A stretch of 64,000 nucleotides of DNA from Marthasterias glacialis (GCA_911728455.2 OU452219.1:16892397-16956396), one strand, 5' to 3'. Positions 1 through 11,598 are shown, numbered from the stretch's first letter. Notes: generated by a model from the letters alone, not told the origin. Made by a program: numbers and translations.

Positions 1-260
1 ACTTTTCTATCATGACTAACTTACTGATTCCTCATGGTTTTGCTCATTTCTATATGCCCTCTGTTGTTGGTTTGTTTTGTCTCTGTCCACAGGCTGATTA
101 CTACAAGCTTCGGCCTCCATACTGTTCCCATCCTTTTTAGTGTATTCTGTTCATTATAACTTTGTACATATTGTACATGTATACTGGTTCAATATGTTAT
201 GCAAGTATGGAAATAAATGGTACTGAAACAGAAACTGAACTGACACCCAAACTTTACAAA
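1..260 (+). other. TMX1-type 3' flank at window start
   Basis: Matches 45273-45530, which lies just downstream of the TMX1 stop codon. It contains a polyadenylation hexamer AATAAA at 212-217 and a possible spliced terminal piece after the acceptor CCACAG at about 86-91. An upstream copy of TMX1 may therefore exist left of the window; this is inference. Confidence 0.5.
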
Positions 261-421
261 CCAAACCACAGCTTGATTTACTTGGGGCGTTTTTTGGGTG
301 ACCCTGACCAGAAAAAAAGTTCGGCGAGTTTGGCTCCCATGATGTTCTTGTTTTTCTACAAAAAAGGATTAAGTATGCAGAATTTAACTAAAAAATAACG
401 CATACATTTTTGTCCTGTCAG

Positions 422-3400
422 GAGTGACCCATAATATTCAAAGTCTGTCGTCCAATCTCCAGCAGTATTATAAAGATGTTACCAAGGCGATCTTTGATTC
501 AGATGACCATCAGATGGAGGTAAAGTCATTGGAACATCTTTAGAAGAAATTGATCAAATTTCCTTTGTGGAGTGTCGTTCCTGAGCGGTCTGGTCCAACG
601 TATTCAAGCTCTGTAATTCACAGAGTGTAGGTTGGAGTCCCGGCCTGGCTGGTCACGATGCTTGTGTCCTTGAGCAAGACACTTCACCATAATTGCTTTG
701 TCCTTCGGATGGGACATAAGAACTAGGATAGGTAGTGCATGTAAAAGAACCCAGAACAATTATCATAGAAGAGTAGGGGGTTTACCTCGGTGTTGCTGGT
801 TCATTGCAAGCATCCTTATCAATAGGTTTCCTCAGGCTTCCAAGTTACAGTGATTTAGTTCGCTTTTGAGGCATCCTTGGTTTCAATACCAGAAATTTAT
901 AATTATCATAAATGATAATAAGCTTTGAATGAATGGAGCTATGAAGCAAGAAATCATAGTTTTGGATGAACTAGGGTGTAATTTAATCCAAGATCTGATC
1001 TTTTATACTTCTACAGATGTTGTTGTGTTTGCTCTTACCATTGTAGATTACTCTCATTGATCTGAAGAAGAACACCAAGATATCTGGTCTGCTGCCGTAC
1101 TTGGTCAACCTTGCATCTTGTGGTATTAAGATGGTTAGTCATGACTTGAGCCAGTTGACACGCCTTCTGAACCTTGTGGATGCCCTTATTCATAACCAGT
1201 CCCTGTACCTTGGACCATATGTGAGTACTCCATTAGTCTCTCGGTTCATATCGGTGACAAATTATACATGCATCGTCCAATTGTTCACATTTCACTCTGA
1301 CTTACTTCCAATGAGCCGAAATACAAAGAGCCGAAAAACACAATAGCGTCTGCATAATGGTTAAAAATGGGCGAAATGTTCAAGACCACGTTCCTCTTTG
1401 TGTGGGTGAAACAAGGCTTTACACGGTGTGTGCGTGTCCTGTGTATGCTAAGTAGTGGAATGTCGGGTGACCTTTGTTCTAGTATTCAGATTTCTACACA
1501 GTGGCAAGTTTAAACTTGTGCTGGATTGGACAATATTTTGGGGTATATATGTCAACTGGCAGCAACTGGTTAATTAATGGTGAAGAAGAATAACACTGAT
1601 TGCCTTTGATGGGGTTTATGCACTGCTGGATAAATCTTTAAAGTTTGAATCTAAAGATCACATCAATTACATTTTTATTTTTATGTAAACTTTTCATGGA
1701 ACAGTTTAGTTTGATGAGAAATAAATTCTGTGTTTCAAGTTCTGATAAGCATTGTGTGTGGTAAAATGTGTTTGATTACTGACAACTTTCTCAGTTCTTA
1801 CCAGTTTGTTTCTGTGTTTGTGTGAATTAAAAGCTGGTGCATCTGATATCGACAGTAATGTACTGCATTCTAGAACCACTGGCTGTCTCCATCAATCCGC
1901 TGAATGACCACTGGGCTCTGAGAGACTACGCCGCGCGATTACTCTCTCAAATCCTCAGGTATTTATACATTTATCACGTCATCTTATATCTTGAAGATAT
2001 TTAACCACAGATCTATCAAAATCAATCCCCTGATTATTTGGCTGTTACTTTTGGAGTCAGTACTACAATGCCAAACCACCCTGCACTGTTGTACAAAGTG
2101 TTCTTTGTTTTAGCCTGGTGTGTGTTTATGGAAATATGTTATCCAGAGACTAAAATCACTTCTCAAAAATAGTCCAACAAGCTGGTAGGATAACTGGAAC
2201 CAAACTCCAAAGCCCTGAAGTACTGTATAATGACATAGTTAGTAGTAAAGTGAACATGATTTTGTCAGACCCATCCCATCCATTACATCTCAAGTTTTCA
2301 TCAAGTTTTAGGGGGGGTCGTCTTTTACATCGAAGATTAAGAACTCAAGGCTACAATGCTTCATTTTTTCCAACAGCAATTCGTTTCTAAACTAGCTTTC
2401 AGCGTAAAAAGCATTAAATGTGTAAGGGTGTTTTTATGCAGTTTTTTTGGTTGTTGTATATTTGGGTAGACATAAATGTCTTAATTGTTGTATGTATTTT
2501 TATTAAGTACCTGAAATTGCTCACTACTTTAATTTTGTGTGTGTGTAAATATTTCATCTCTTGTACAGGGTATATCTCAAAATTTTTAATGTGTTAGCTT
2601 TATCAAAAATTTGTATGTAAATGTTTGAACTAACTGTTAATTGTTTTCACCGTCTTGACGAAGACCTTTTAATTTCCCCATTGTGGGATAATAAAGTTTT
2701 TATCTATCTATATATGGTTACGGCTTACGGTTAGACAAAATATCTTACATGAGCACACAGATTTGGGTATTAAGGTCTTGTCCAAGTTGACGGCTTTGGC
2801 AGTGGCTATGGTCGGAATGCCAAAAGTCCTATTCTTCTACACTATGGCTGCAGCCAACAGCCATAGCCTTAGCTGAAGTTGCTTGATTCTAACAGAGGTT
2901 AAGCCACCAGTTCTTGGCTCAATTTCATTAAGCTGAAAAGCACACAAATTTGCTAAGTACAGAAAGGCCTTGCTTAGCAAAAAAAAAAAAAGGTCACCAG
3001 CCAAAGAACAATATAGTGTACATTACTTGTCTCTGGTTTCCTGTTAATTTTTTGCTCAGCAAATTAATCTATTAAGCACAACTTACTGCTTAAATGGCTT
3101 TATGAAAATGGGTAGTTTGATGGACTGAGGTATGGTCCTGGCCAAAATGTACAGGGTGTTAAAAGTTAATTTGGACGAATGAGGTTTTAAAAGTGCTGTT
3201 GTAAAGTTTCACCTTTACTTCAAATGTTTTTCAGATCAAAAACCACATTCATTATTGCTCCTCTTGACGGTCAATTCATTTTGCAGGTCCTCAAATGAGA
3301 TTTTAGGTAGATTTGGACACCAGCTGTTGGCCACGTTGAAGGAAGTTTTAAGTGATCCAGCTAGACCGCTGTGTTCACACTATGGGGCTGTTGTGGGACT

Positions 3401-5610
3401 ATGTGCTCTTGGGACTAAGGTAAGGGTTTTGTACCATCTCTTGATTTGTATTCGGTCTGCGGTAACACCATGTGGTGATATTTATTTCTCTGTGTAGAAT
3501 TGTTCTTTTAAGAACTTGTCCTGCTGTTTATCTACTGCTGCATAGTAGATTGGGAATCTATAGACTATCTACCTAGTTCAGATAAGAACTTGTCCTGCTA
3601 TTTATCTACTGCCGCAAAGTAGACTGGGAAACCAGGAGACTACCTAGTTCAGATCAGATTTTTTCCTGCTGTTAATCTACTGCTGCGGGCTCTGCTGAGT
3701 AGATTGGGAATCAGGAGACTACCAAGTTCAGATAAGAACTTGTCCTGCTATTTATCTACTGCCGCAAAGTAGACTGGGAAACCAGGAGACTACCTAGTTC
3801 AGATTAGATTTTGTCCTGCTGTTAATCTACTGCTGCGGGCTCTGCTGAGTAGATTGGGAATCAGGAGACTACCAAGTTCAGATAAGAACTTGTCCTGCTA
3901 TTTATCTACTGCCGCAAAGTAGACTGGGAAACCAGGAGACTACCTAAGTTCAGATTAGATTTTGTCCTGCTGTTAATCTACTGCTGCGGGCTCTGCTGAG
4001 TAGATTGGGAATCAGGAGACTACCAAGTTCAGATAAGAACTTGTCCTGCTGTTTATCTACTGCCGTGGACTCTGCAGAGTACTCTGCAGAGTAGATTGTG
4101 AATCGGTAGACTTCATAGTTCAGATAAGAACTTGTCCTGCTGTTTGTCTACTGCCACAGAGGTGAAAAGGCAGGGAAAGAAATCATCAAGTCAACCTGAT
4201 CCCTTGCTATCAATATCAATAGAACTGAATTTCCAGTTTGATTTATCCGGCTATTTAAAAAAAAAAAAAAAAATTTTCTGCACATCTGTCTTCTCATCTG
4301 TTTCTTTCCATTTTCCCTTTGCTTGCAGGCGGTGGAGGAGGTGTTTGTGAGTCAACTTTCCAGCTACTGGCCGACTCTTCAGCAAGTCTTGGAAGACACT
4401 TCAATCTCAAACTCACAGGTCAAAGGAGACGGTCACAAGGTTCATGGAGCCATTCTGGTAAACTGAATATTTTGTGGTTATTTATGGAGGCGTTGACAGA
4501 AAGGGAATATTTTGTATTTGTTACAAATGTAGAATGTTGGTTGGTAAAATTGTCAGCTAATGGTAAAAATAAATGAGAACAATCTTTTGCAATAAAAAAA
4601 AAGCCCCCCAAGTTACCCAGTTTGTTGAAGGTGTAGAAGTATTATTATATCTATCAACCCATGTACATGTATTTTGTTAACCGTGTCACAATCGGTACAG
4701 GCTATTTCATTAACAACTACTGAGTTGGGGATGAATTGAATTTTTAGTCTTTGAGTGTGTTGTGAAGTAACACTTTTCATCAGCAGTATAGGCACCATGT
4801 AAATAATTATACGAATTTGTCTCAACTAAAACACTCATCATCTCTTCCCAGGCTGCGGCTGAAATGCTCCTGAGAGCGAGGCAAAATCAACCCGTCTTGG
4901 AGGATTCTGACCATCCAACCGTGGATCAGTCCCCAAGCACCAGCCCGGATCATCAGGCAGACTTTCCCTTCAGCTCAGCCAGCCACCTCATACATCTCAG
5001 CAGCAGTGGCGTTAAGAGTGACCCAGACAAAGACGACACCAAAACACAAAAGATATACACGGTTTCGGAGCTGTACAAGGAACTCTACGAGTACCTCGGT
5101 GACAGCCTTACTCTTAGGGTACATCGTTCAGAACTTGTAGAGGAGCAACCTCCTGATGAGCCCCCTAAAGATATTGATCTACTTCGGCTGTTGAATGGCG
5201 ATTCTCACACTGAGCATCTTCACAGAGGAGGATCACTGAAGCTTACAAGACAAAAGTATCCCAACAGACCACGCCTTCTCTCTGGAGGGACTGGTAGAGA
5301 GGGACTCCGTCCACGCCATGGTAAGACACCTAAGAAGGTTCGTGGGAGAGCTGCTTGTCTCAAGGATGCCTTCCCGTTGGCCAAGACGATCAAGATACAT
5401 AAATCTGATTTCACGACGCAGTTGAGTGTTCCTGGACATTTAGCGAGTTTGCGGACCAAGCGCTCCTCTGAGAGTGGGACGATGCCCTCGTGGTTGACAA
5501 GTAACTCTGATGTCTGGAAGATTAACATGAGGATGCCTTTGTATGGGAAGAGGAGGTCGAGTGGAGGTCATTATCATAGAACTGTGTGCGACTTGAGTGC
5601 TTGCTTGTAA
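422..5610 (+). CDS. TAF6L: TAF6-like protein (TAF6L), 3' portion, block A copy
   Basis: Six exons with GT/AG junctions: 422-519, 1047-1220, 1834-1958, 3287-3419, 4329-4457 and 4852-5610 (stop). Joined, they give about 471 residues in one frame. The first four exons plus the fifth encode the HEAT-repeat region shared with vertebrate TAF6L, including SHDLSQLTRLL, EPLAVSINPLNDHW, HYGAVVGLCALG and DGHKVHGAIL. The last exon begins AAAEMLLRARQ and has a family-like YTVSELYKELYEYLGDSL segment, then a basic tail ending CDLSACL. TAF6L is a core subunit of SAGA/PCAF acetyltransferase complexes in the nucleus. The N-terminal histone-fold exons are not in the window; here they could lie upstream. The third exon start at 1834 was chosen because it keeps phase and restores the conserved MYCILEPL stretch. 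No frameshift or premature stop was seen. The family assignment is firm; whether this copy is expressed is unknown. Confidence 0.93.
565..870 (+). mobile_element. tRNA-derived SINE in TAF6L intron (block A)
   Basis: It has an A-box-like GAGCGGTCTGGTCCA and a B-box-like GTTGGAGTCCCGG, followed by the conserved body CTTGAGCAAGACACTTCACC and TGTAAAAGAACCCAG. The layout matches tRNA-headed SINEs common in invertebrate deuterostomes. It is present at the same site in block B, so it predates the duplication. Confidence 0.8.
1285..1510 (+). repeat. Intronic relative of the 1.35 kb tandem unit (block A)
   Basis: Carries CACTCTGACTTAC, GAGCCGAAATACAA and the AGTAGTGGAATGTCGGGTGA segment that recur inside the tandem units at 9.3-14.3 kb. 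Block A lacks about 80 bp here that block B keeps (46600-46690), so A has suffered an internal deletion. Confidence 0.65.
2130..2712 (+). mobile_element. 5'-truncated LINE 3' end (block A)
   Basis: One frame reads LSDPSHPLHLKFSS then NASFFPTAIRF before a stop, the typical end of the reverse-transcriptase ORF in L2/Rex/Jockey-like non-LTR elements. The 3' UTR ends GTGGGATAATAAAG followed by TCTA repeats at 2695-2712. The rest of the element is missing. It is shared with block B. Confidence 0.7.
2915..3115. mobile_element. MITE-like element, TAF6L intron (block A)
   Basis: The ends GGCTCAATTTCATTAAGCTG and GCTTAAATGGCTTTATGAAA form degenerate terminal inverted repeats. The interior has multiple TTGCTTAGC and GCTCAGC motifs. 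Relatives lie at 7200-7400, 44450-44615, 48250-48432, 52613-52800 and 57610-57795. Confidence 0.6.
3500..4160. repeat. Intronic minisatellite (block A)
   Basis: About seven alternating 85-90 bp units of two types. One contains CTACTGCCGCAAAGTAGACT and the other CTACTGCTGCGGGCTCTGCT. Each is preceded by TTGTCCTGCTGTTTATCTAC or its variant, and together they form a higher-order period of roughly 180 bp. The last unit contains the palindrome CTCTGCAGAGTACTCTGCAG. Confidence 0.85.
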
Positions 5611-6639
5611 CTTTCTTTTGAGCATATTGAGATGAAATATACATGCACAAATACCGTTTCTTACGTGATGTACATAAAGAACTTAATGTAAACATTTCTA
5701 ATTTTCATTTCCGTTATTCCAGAATCTTGTAATTTGGATAGTGCTCTTTCAATCGTCTTCAGTTTAACTATTGATGTAATTGTGTTTACTTGAAGACGCT
5801 AGGTCAGATTTTCGGCCGATTTGACCCAAAAATTTAATTAAAAAAGCTATTTTTATTTACTCAAGAAAGTTATAAATTTTAATTACAGGTATTGAAAAAA
5901 AAAACTAAAAATGAATTATTGTCTGGATCCTGACATTAAATCACATCCATCAACCATGTACAAACAATTTTGCAGGTTACATGTTCTTTGTGCATAGTCC
6001 ATGGCATATGCGGAAGTGTTTTGAAGCAGCATCATTTGTCGAAATTCGTTCAGAGAAAACATTCTTTAAAAAATACTTTTGGTGAAAATCGGGCCATGCG
6101 ACTTAAACATGTGTATAACAACGCCAATTCCAGATGTTTTTATTTATGTGTTTTACAGCAGTTTATTTCTGAAAACATGGCAACATGTAGCAGTGAATTT
6201 CAAGCCTTTTAAGGCTTGAACTTGTTGACTTTCAAATAGAAATGCTGTATTTCTCTGAAGGGAAAGTACATTATTGTTTTTCAGAAAAGTAAAGCATTTC
6301 CCTTCGTTGATTAACACACCCATACAAACAACCTTTTAAAATTTCTTGTTCACACTGGGATTTTGTAGGTGTTCATGCTTAGGCTTTTTGCGATGTGATT
6401 TTGCGATTCAAATGCTATTTTCTTGACTGACTTGATCTCAGACAGAAGTATTTCTCTTGAGGATTGGCACTGGTATGAACTTGATAATCAGTGAGCTTTC
6501 AGATTGAAGCTACATCGCTTTATTTTCGATAACTACTGATCCTTTATTTTGGATTTATTGAGGAATGTTATTACCAGTGGTCTATTACTGGTCACAGTTT
6601 TTAAGACAAGATAGCTTATGAAAATACAACACTGTATTA

Positions 6640-6800
6640 CAGGATTCGGGAAAGTACTGAGTATACAGTGCTTAATACACATCGGTGTATGGGCAAAAAC
6701 AAAAATAATATTCTTATCCCCGATACAAAATTAATATCTATCTTATTGACCCCTTGCACGCACGTCACACGTGGTGACTGTGCCACGCTCTCAATTTTTG
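6640..6800 (+). mobile_element. Headless SINE remnant (block A)
   Basis: Contains CAGGATTCGGGAAAGTACTG and ACACATCGGTGTATGGGC, the body of a SINE whose tRNA-like head survives only in block B (51965-52045). A therefore lost about 85 bp after the duplication. A short (AAT)n run follows. Confidence 0.65.
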
Positions 6801-7199
6801 AATAATAATAATAATAAAACAGCATTTATAAAGCGCATTATGAATCACAGATCCCTCAATGCAGCTAACGATAGAAGTGAAATTTAAAACCTTGAACAAT
6901 AAACAATGGAAGTCGGTAGGTATACGTGTAAACGTTGCCTCGCCTAAAATGCGTACCCTACTGTACAGTGGTGCAAGACCTTCTCGTTTTGTTATGTCAC
7001 AATTTTTCCGCGGAAGGGCACTATCATAGTGTCCTCTCGCGGGAAAAAATCGCGACTACACACTGTATAACACACAGTGACATTGACTTCCAAAATGGCT
7101 CAACCAAGATTATTGTGTTGATGACATCAGGTGAATGGGGTCAATAGTGGAATGATGCCAGTTTGGTTTTATTTCTATATTTAAACATTCAATTAAAGA

Positions 7200-7400
7200 T
7201 CTAGGCCCAATTTTGTAGAACCGCTTAATAAACAGAACAGTTTGCTTAACAATTATCTACTCAGCAAAACTAAGCAGGATACCAGTCAAAGACGGAGTGT
7301 GTGATAGTGTATTTTGGCTGGTAGCCTTATACTGGTTAGCAAAGTTGTGTTGTGCTTAGCTGCTTTTTGTGTTTAAGCAGCTCTATGAAATTGAATCAAT
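7200..7400. mobile_element. MITE-like element (block A)
   Basis: Begins GGCCCAATTTTGTAGAACCG and ends TTAAGCAGCTCTATGAAATT, an imperfect terminal inverted repeat. The interior has TACTCAGCAAAACTAAGCAG. It is shared with B and C. Confidence 0.6.
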
Positions 7401-7539
7401 CAAATGTAGATTTCACTTCTTGTGAAGTTCTGGTTTTAATTGTCCTGAGAAGTATTACCGAATAAAATGCTGTCATCTTGAAAAATAGCTGTTCGAATCC
7501 TATGTTAATTCTTTAATGCAATTCTGGTTGGCCCAGAAG

Positions 7540-7715
7540 TTTCTTGCCTGACTTTCACATTATTGGACCACGGTTCGAATCCCAGATGGGAGCCTTGCAT
7601 GTGGATTCAGTCCCTACCTGATTGTGTGGGTAATGGGTTTTCGTTATTTGGTTTTTTCCTCTCACATCTACAAGTAAAACTGACATTTCTTTACATCTTT
7701 TCTACACAGGTATCT
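7540..7715 (+). mobile_element. SINE with B-box (block A)
   Basis: A B-box-like GGTTCGAATCCCAGATGGGA is followed by TCAGTCCCTACCTGATTGTG and CTCACATCTACAAGTAAAAC. Shared with C (57945-58105). Block B has lost about 85 bp covering the head. Confidence 0.6.
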
Positions 7716-8475
7716 TCAGGACTACGGGTCACAGCAGTAGGTGCTTTTGAGGGTCCCTTGGTTTCATTACAAGAAAGATTGAATAATACTAATTTAGTCA
7801 GACCAAACACATACCGGTAGAGTACATTTTGATCAAACTTATGTGTGTGTTTTTTTAACCTGAAGATTGGAATGAGGGGAACCAGTGATGTACTGAGCCA
7901 TAAATATACACAGTGATCAACTATCGTGGTATATGGGCATGTTTACCTCTATGGTTTAACGAGAGACCATTGAATGTTTTCTCGCGATTTTATCATTCAC
8001 TGATGTATGGACTTGGTAAAAGTGTATCTCTTCTCAAAGATTATGATCACAGACATTGTAATACCTATAGATGGACATGGAAAAGTTTCCATATCCGACT
8101 GCCACTTTCTAAGGGATTTTTTTATTTTTTAATTGATGTTGGCTTTAATTTCCCTTTTTTAAATATTCCTCTCCAGGTATTAGTAGCTAAAACTCTCATT
8201 ATTGAACTTTTAAAAGGAAAAACCAAACGGACGTTTCAGCGCGCGGCCGGAATTTTCGTGCATTCATGCCCAAAGGTCTGGGGCCTTTTTGATGTATGTG
8301 AATCTGTATTCATTATTGCGTGATGATGCAGGCAGGGAGCACAACAAATGTTGTGACATACTAAAGAAGTGATAGTTGTGTGAGCAATTTTACCAAGATT
8401 TGCAGGCTGATCACAGGCAACAAAAAGGGAACATACAAATAGAGACATTATTTAATCAGAAAGTTTGAAAATCAA

Positions 8476-8735
8476 ACCCTAACCCTGAAACCCAAACCCT
8501 AACCCCAAAAATGATGGGCCCAATCGGTCATGAAAGCGCGCTTCCTATTCGTCTAACCTGGAGACACCTACTAACCAATCAGGTCACGAAAAGAGGAGCG
8601 CGCAACCTAGCCGTCTTAACCATTGGTTAGCAGGCAAAATAGTAGCCAATAAGAAGTCGCAAAACGAGGAGCACCCTGCACAATATTATAACTAACTCTG
8701 GGCCGTGGAGGAGGGCCACCAGTGAGAAATCACGA
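8476..8735 (+). promoter_or_regulatory. CCAAT-rich promoter-like stretch with telomere-like motif (block A)
   Basis: Starts with degenerate CCCTAA repeats (8476-8510). A GC-richer stretch follows with several CCAAT boxes in both orientations (AACCAATCAG, ACCATTGGTT, AGCCAATAAG) and an AATATTATAACTAA AT-rich site near 8680. It precedes an ATG at 8740 in a fair context. The promoter call is inference from composition and motifs. Confidence 0.45.
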
Positions 8736-8739
8736 ATTA

Positions 8740-8995
8740 TGAGCCGTGGGAAAGGGGGTCACTGGCAGAACGAAAAGGAGGGTAAGACTAGAGAGCGGGC
8801 GCCGGGGGAGGGCGGTCGTATATTTTTTTTAAACTCTTGTTGCCACCGCGGCAGCTGCTGTCACATTTGAAACGAAGATTGTTCACACAGGATGGGAGGT
8901 CCTTGCTCTGCGACCATGAAAACGTTTTCAACCCTTTAGAATTGTTCAAAGTTCCTGTTCCTAGCTGGATACATTCTTCAATCCTTCTAGATAGG
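8740..8995 (+). other. Exon-like start of an unidentified transcript (block A)
   Basis: An ATG at 8740 opens MSRGKGGHWQNEKEG, and a donor GTAAGA sits near 8782. A pyrimidine tract and CAG near 8850 could end a short intron. The stretch ends at a donor AG|GTAAGG near 8994. Against the C copy there are single- and two-base indels that break any common frame, so a non-coding or decayed 5' exon is as likely as a coding one. Confidence 0.3.
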
Positions 8996-9128
8996 TAAGG
9001 ATCAAAGTTTACTTAAATTCCATGGATATAAAGTGACAGCCGGATACCGGGCGGCATTTTAGCCAATGGTGGTACTAATGGGATGATAGCCTAGCATTAG
9101 CAACCGATCGATTGGATACCCTGGTACC

Positions 9129-9247
9129 TAGACCCAGTAACTGGGGCGCTGTACTCCTTTTTTGAGATTTTTGACATTATCTGTCGTACTAGCTAGTACG
9201 ACAGATAATGTCAAAAAAGGAGTACAGCGCCCCAGTTACTGGGTCTA
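9129..9247. mobile_element. Palindromic MITE dimer with 9-bp target duplication
   Basis: A 119 bp insertion whose two arms (9129-9192 and 9193-9247) are inverted copies, starting TAGACCCAGTAACTGGGGCG and meeting at CTAGCTAG. The left arm has an extra GAGATTTTT. It is flanked by CCTGGTACC on both sides (9120-9128 and 9248-9256). The paralogous site in block C has a single CCTGGTACC and no insertion. Single-arm relatives lie at 39420-39481 and 40022-40083. Confidence 0.92.
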
Positions 9248-9678
9248 CCTGGTACCCTGACTGCATTGACATATCAAATCCATGCACTGTCAATTGCAAA
9301 ACATCGGCCGATATCTACGGCTTAGGATTGGTAATAAACCTAGAACCATTACTTTATTATTTTTTTTGTTCACTCTGACTTACCTCCATTGAGCCGAAAT
9401 ACAAAGAATAAACTATGGTGGGAGCCTTTTCTTGGAACAGAAGGACAGAGGTCTGGAATCAGTGACACAAAAACCAAAAACCAAAAACCTTTGCTCTGGT
9501 GTTCTGATTTTGCACAATGATTCTAATGGAATCTGTACACTGCTTCCATTTTCAGGCAGGGGAAACTTTTGCAGTAAAATATTTCATCCATCACCAACTG
9601 TATAAAAGAGAAGTTAAACAGTCTAGAGTTAAAGAGTTGTGTACTTTTGTTTTCTGTGTGTTGTTGAGATAATAAAAA

Positions 9679-9918
9679 ATGAAAAGATTGGAGAGAACTG
9701 ATCCTGTCACTAATGGGGGAAAGACACCTCCCCCTGGACAGACCAAGTTATCGAGAGACTGTACCATAGCAATGTGCTGCTACCGCGTCAGCAGTCTCCA
9801 GTCCAGCACCGTCCTGCAGCCACAGTCTGCTGCGGGTGCTGGCAGTTCCATTGGCCAAGTAGGGGACCCGACACAGTCTTCGTCTCCTGCAAACTTACAT
9901 GGAACACATCTGTCATGA
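9679..9918 (+). other. Recurring 79-codon open frame in tandem unit 1
   Basis: Near-identical frames occur at 11032-11271, 12382-12621, 59963-60202 and 61387-61617. The conserved end reads QSSTVLQPQSAAGAGSS, then GDPTQSSS and ends HGTHLS. No family is recognised. In the 59963 copy the middle of the frame is shifted by one deletion and then restored by one insertion. Unit 4 is further diverged. Coding status is doubtful; it is listed because the frame persists. Confidence 0.25.
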
Positions 9919-10139
9919 ACAAATGGCCTTAAATTGAGAATCCCCACTCGATAGTAAACTCCTAGTGGACAGGCGAGATAAGAAAAACATGGGCCATCTC
10001 TTTTATTATGCTTATTGTTTAAAAGTATATTGTGCCCTCTTATGGTCAAATAATTTTTTAATTGATGCTCACTGGAATTGAAGGAAAACAACATCACACC
10101 CCTTTCACAAATTGTTGTTTTTATTTTCTTTGCATTTAG

Positions 10140-10248
10140 GCTAGCCACAGACATATCATTGTCAGATGAAGTTTATCTGCCAAAAGAAGATGCCTGATGC
10201 ACATGCTGGTCCAGCATCAAGATTCAAGGATGTATTCTCCATGAACAG
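10140..10248 (+). other. Splice-flanked module, tandem unit 1
   Basis: Preceded by a pyrimidine tract and TTTAG, followed by AG|GTAAAG. The second frame reads LATDISLSDEVYLPKEDA then stop. It resembles a terminal coding exon or an exon of a non-coding transcript. Confidence 0.4.
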
Positions 10249-11492
10249 GTAAAGTTATGAACAACCATTTATTTGAGATGCATCAACAGATTTTGGACAG
10301 TTTGAGTGACACATTGGTTTAACAAGTTACCGCTGAAATTCTTTATTTTTTCCTGTCCCCCTGGCAAGATTATTTTGTCGGAATTGCTGAAATCATTTTT
10401 CTTTGAGAGTACCACTGGCACAAAGAAACCCCGACTTGACAAAGCCAAGAGAACAAAGATTCTCTTTATTGCATCGTGCATTTTGTTTTCTTGACCGAGA
10501 AAATGTCAAATTCACGCATAGAGAATTGAAAACCATTGGCCGTTATTTACGGCATAAGATTAGTACTAAACCCGGAACCATGGCTTGATTTCCAGTTCAC
10601 TCTGACTCACCTCCTCAGAGCCGAAATACAATGATTAAACAATGATGAAAGCCTCTCGATGTCTGGTAATATTCTTCTTAGAACAAAAGGATAAAGGTCT
10701 GGAATCCGGGATCACACAAAAACCACCTCTCGAAAATGGCCGGAAAATGGCAAAATGTTCAAGACCATGTTTTGTCTTTGTGTGGGTGAAACAAGCGTTA
10801 GATGGCGTGTGTGTGGTCTTTGCATGCTCAGCAGTGGAATGTTCGGGCGACCTTTGCTCCAATATTCTGATTTTACAAAATGGCGTCTGTACACTGCTTC
10901 CATCCAGGCAGGGGAAACTTTTGCATGTAATTAGGTCATCCATTGCCAACTGTTTAAAAAGAGAAGTTAAACAGTCTAGAGTTAAAGAGTTGTGTACTTT
11001 TGTTTTCTGTGTGTTGTTGACATAATAAAAAATGAAAAGATTGGAGAGAACTGATCCTGTCACTAATGGGGGAAAGACACCTCCCCCTGGACAGACCAAG
11101 TTATCGAGAGACTGTACCGTAGCAATGTGCTGCTACCGCGTCAGCAGTCTCCAGTCCAGCACCGTCCTGCAGCCACAGTCTGCTGCGGGTGCTGGCAGTT
11201 CCATTGGCCGAGTAGGGGACCCGACACAGTCTTCGTCTACTGCCAACTTACATGGAACACATCTGTCATGAACAAATGGCCTTAAATTGAGAATCCCCAC
11301 TTGATAGTAAACTCTTAGTGGACAGGCGAGATAAGAAAAACATGGGCCATCTCTTTTATTATGCTTATTGTTTAAAAGTATATTGTGCCCTCTTATGGTC
11401 AAATAATTTTTTAATTGATGCTCACTGGAATTGAAGGAAAACAACATCACACCCCTTTCACAAATTGTTGTTTTTATTTTCTTTGCATTTAG

Positions 11493-11598
11493 GCTAGCCA
11501 CAGACATATTGTCAGATGAAGTTTATCTGCCAAAAGAAGATGCCTGATGCGCATGCTGGTCCAGCATCAAGATTCAAGGATATATTCTCCATGACCAG
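11493..11598 (+). other. Splice-flanked module, tandem unit 2
   Basis: Same acceptor and donor as the unit 1 module. It has a 3-base deletion that keeps the frame (LATDILSDEVYLPKEDA, stop). Confidence 0.4.

Larger units (their letters stand above)
5611..8470. other. TAF6L downstream flank, no gene seen (block A)
   Basis: AT-rich flank with no long ORF that resembles a known protein. It holds repeat remnants annotated separately. A short hairpin (GGGCACTATCATAGTGTCC, near 7016-7034) is present in all three copies. A clear AATAAA close to the TAF6L stop was not identified. Confidence 0.5.
8070..9066. repeat. Low-copy sequence with a diverged relative at 36.6 kb
   Basis: Segments such as TTTCCATATCCGACTGCCAC and TTCCATGGATATAAAGTGAC recur in the same order at 36565-37140 with clear divergence, so this promoter-containing stretch belongs to an older repeated family. 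Confidence 0.6.

Noticed and set aside
92-140. Terminal coding exon reading ADYYKLRPPYCSHPF then stop
   Set aside because: There is an acceptor-like CAG before it, but TMX1 already has its own stop and the stretch fits its 3' UTR; no partner exon was found.
1221-1346. Read-through of TAF6L exon 2 past its donor
   Set aside because: The GTGAGT donor is strong, and the next conserved segment is found in phase at 1834.
5220-5528. Minus-strand frames inside the last TAF6L exon (also at 50530-50841 and 55971-56282)
   Set aside because: Antisense shadows of a well-supported coding exon.
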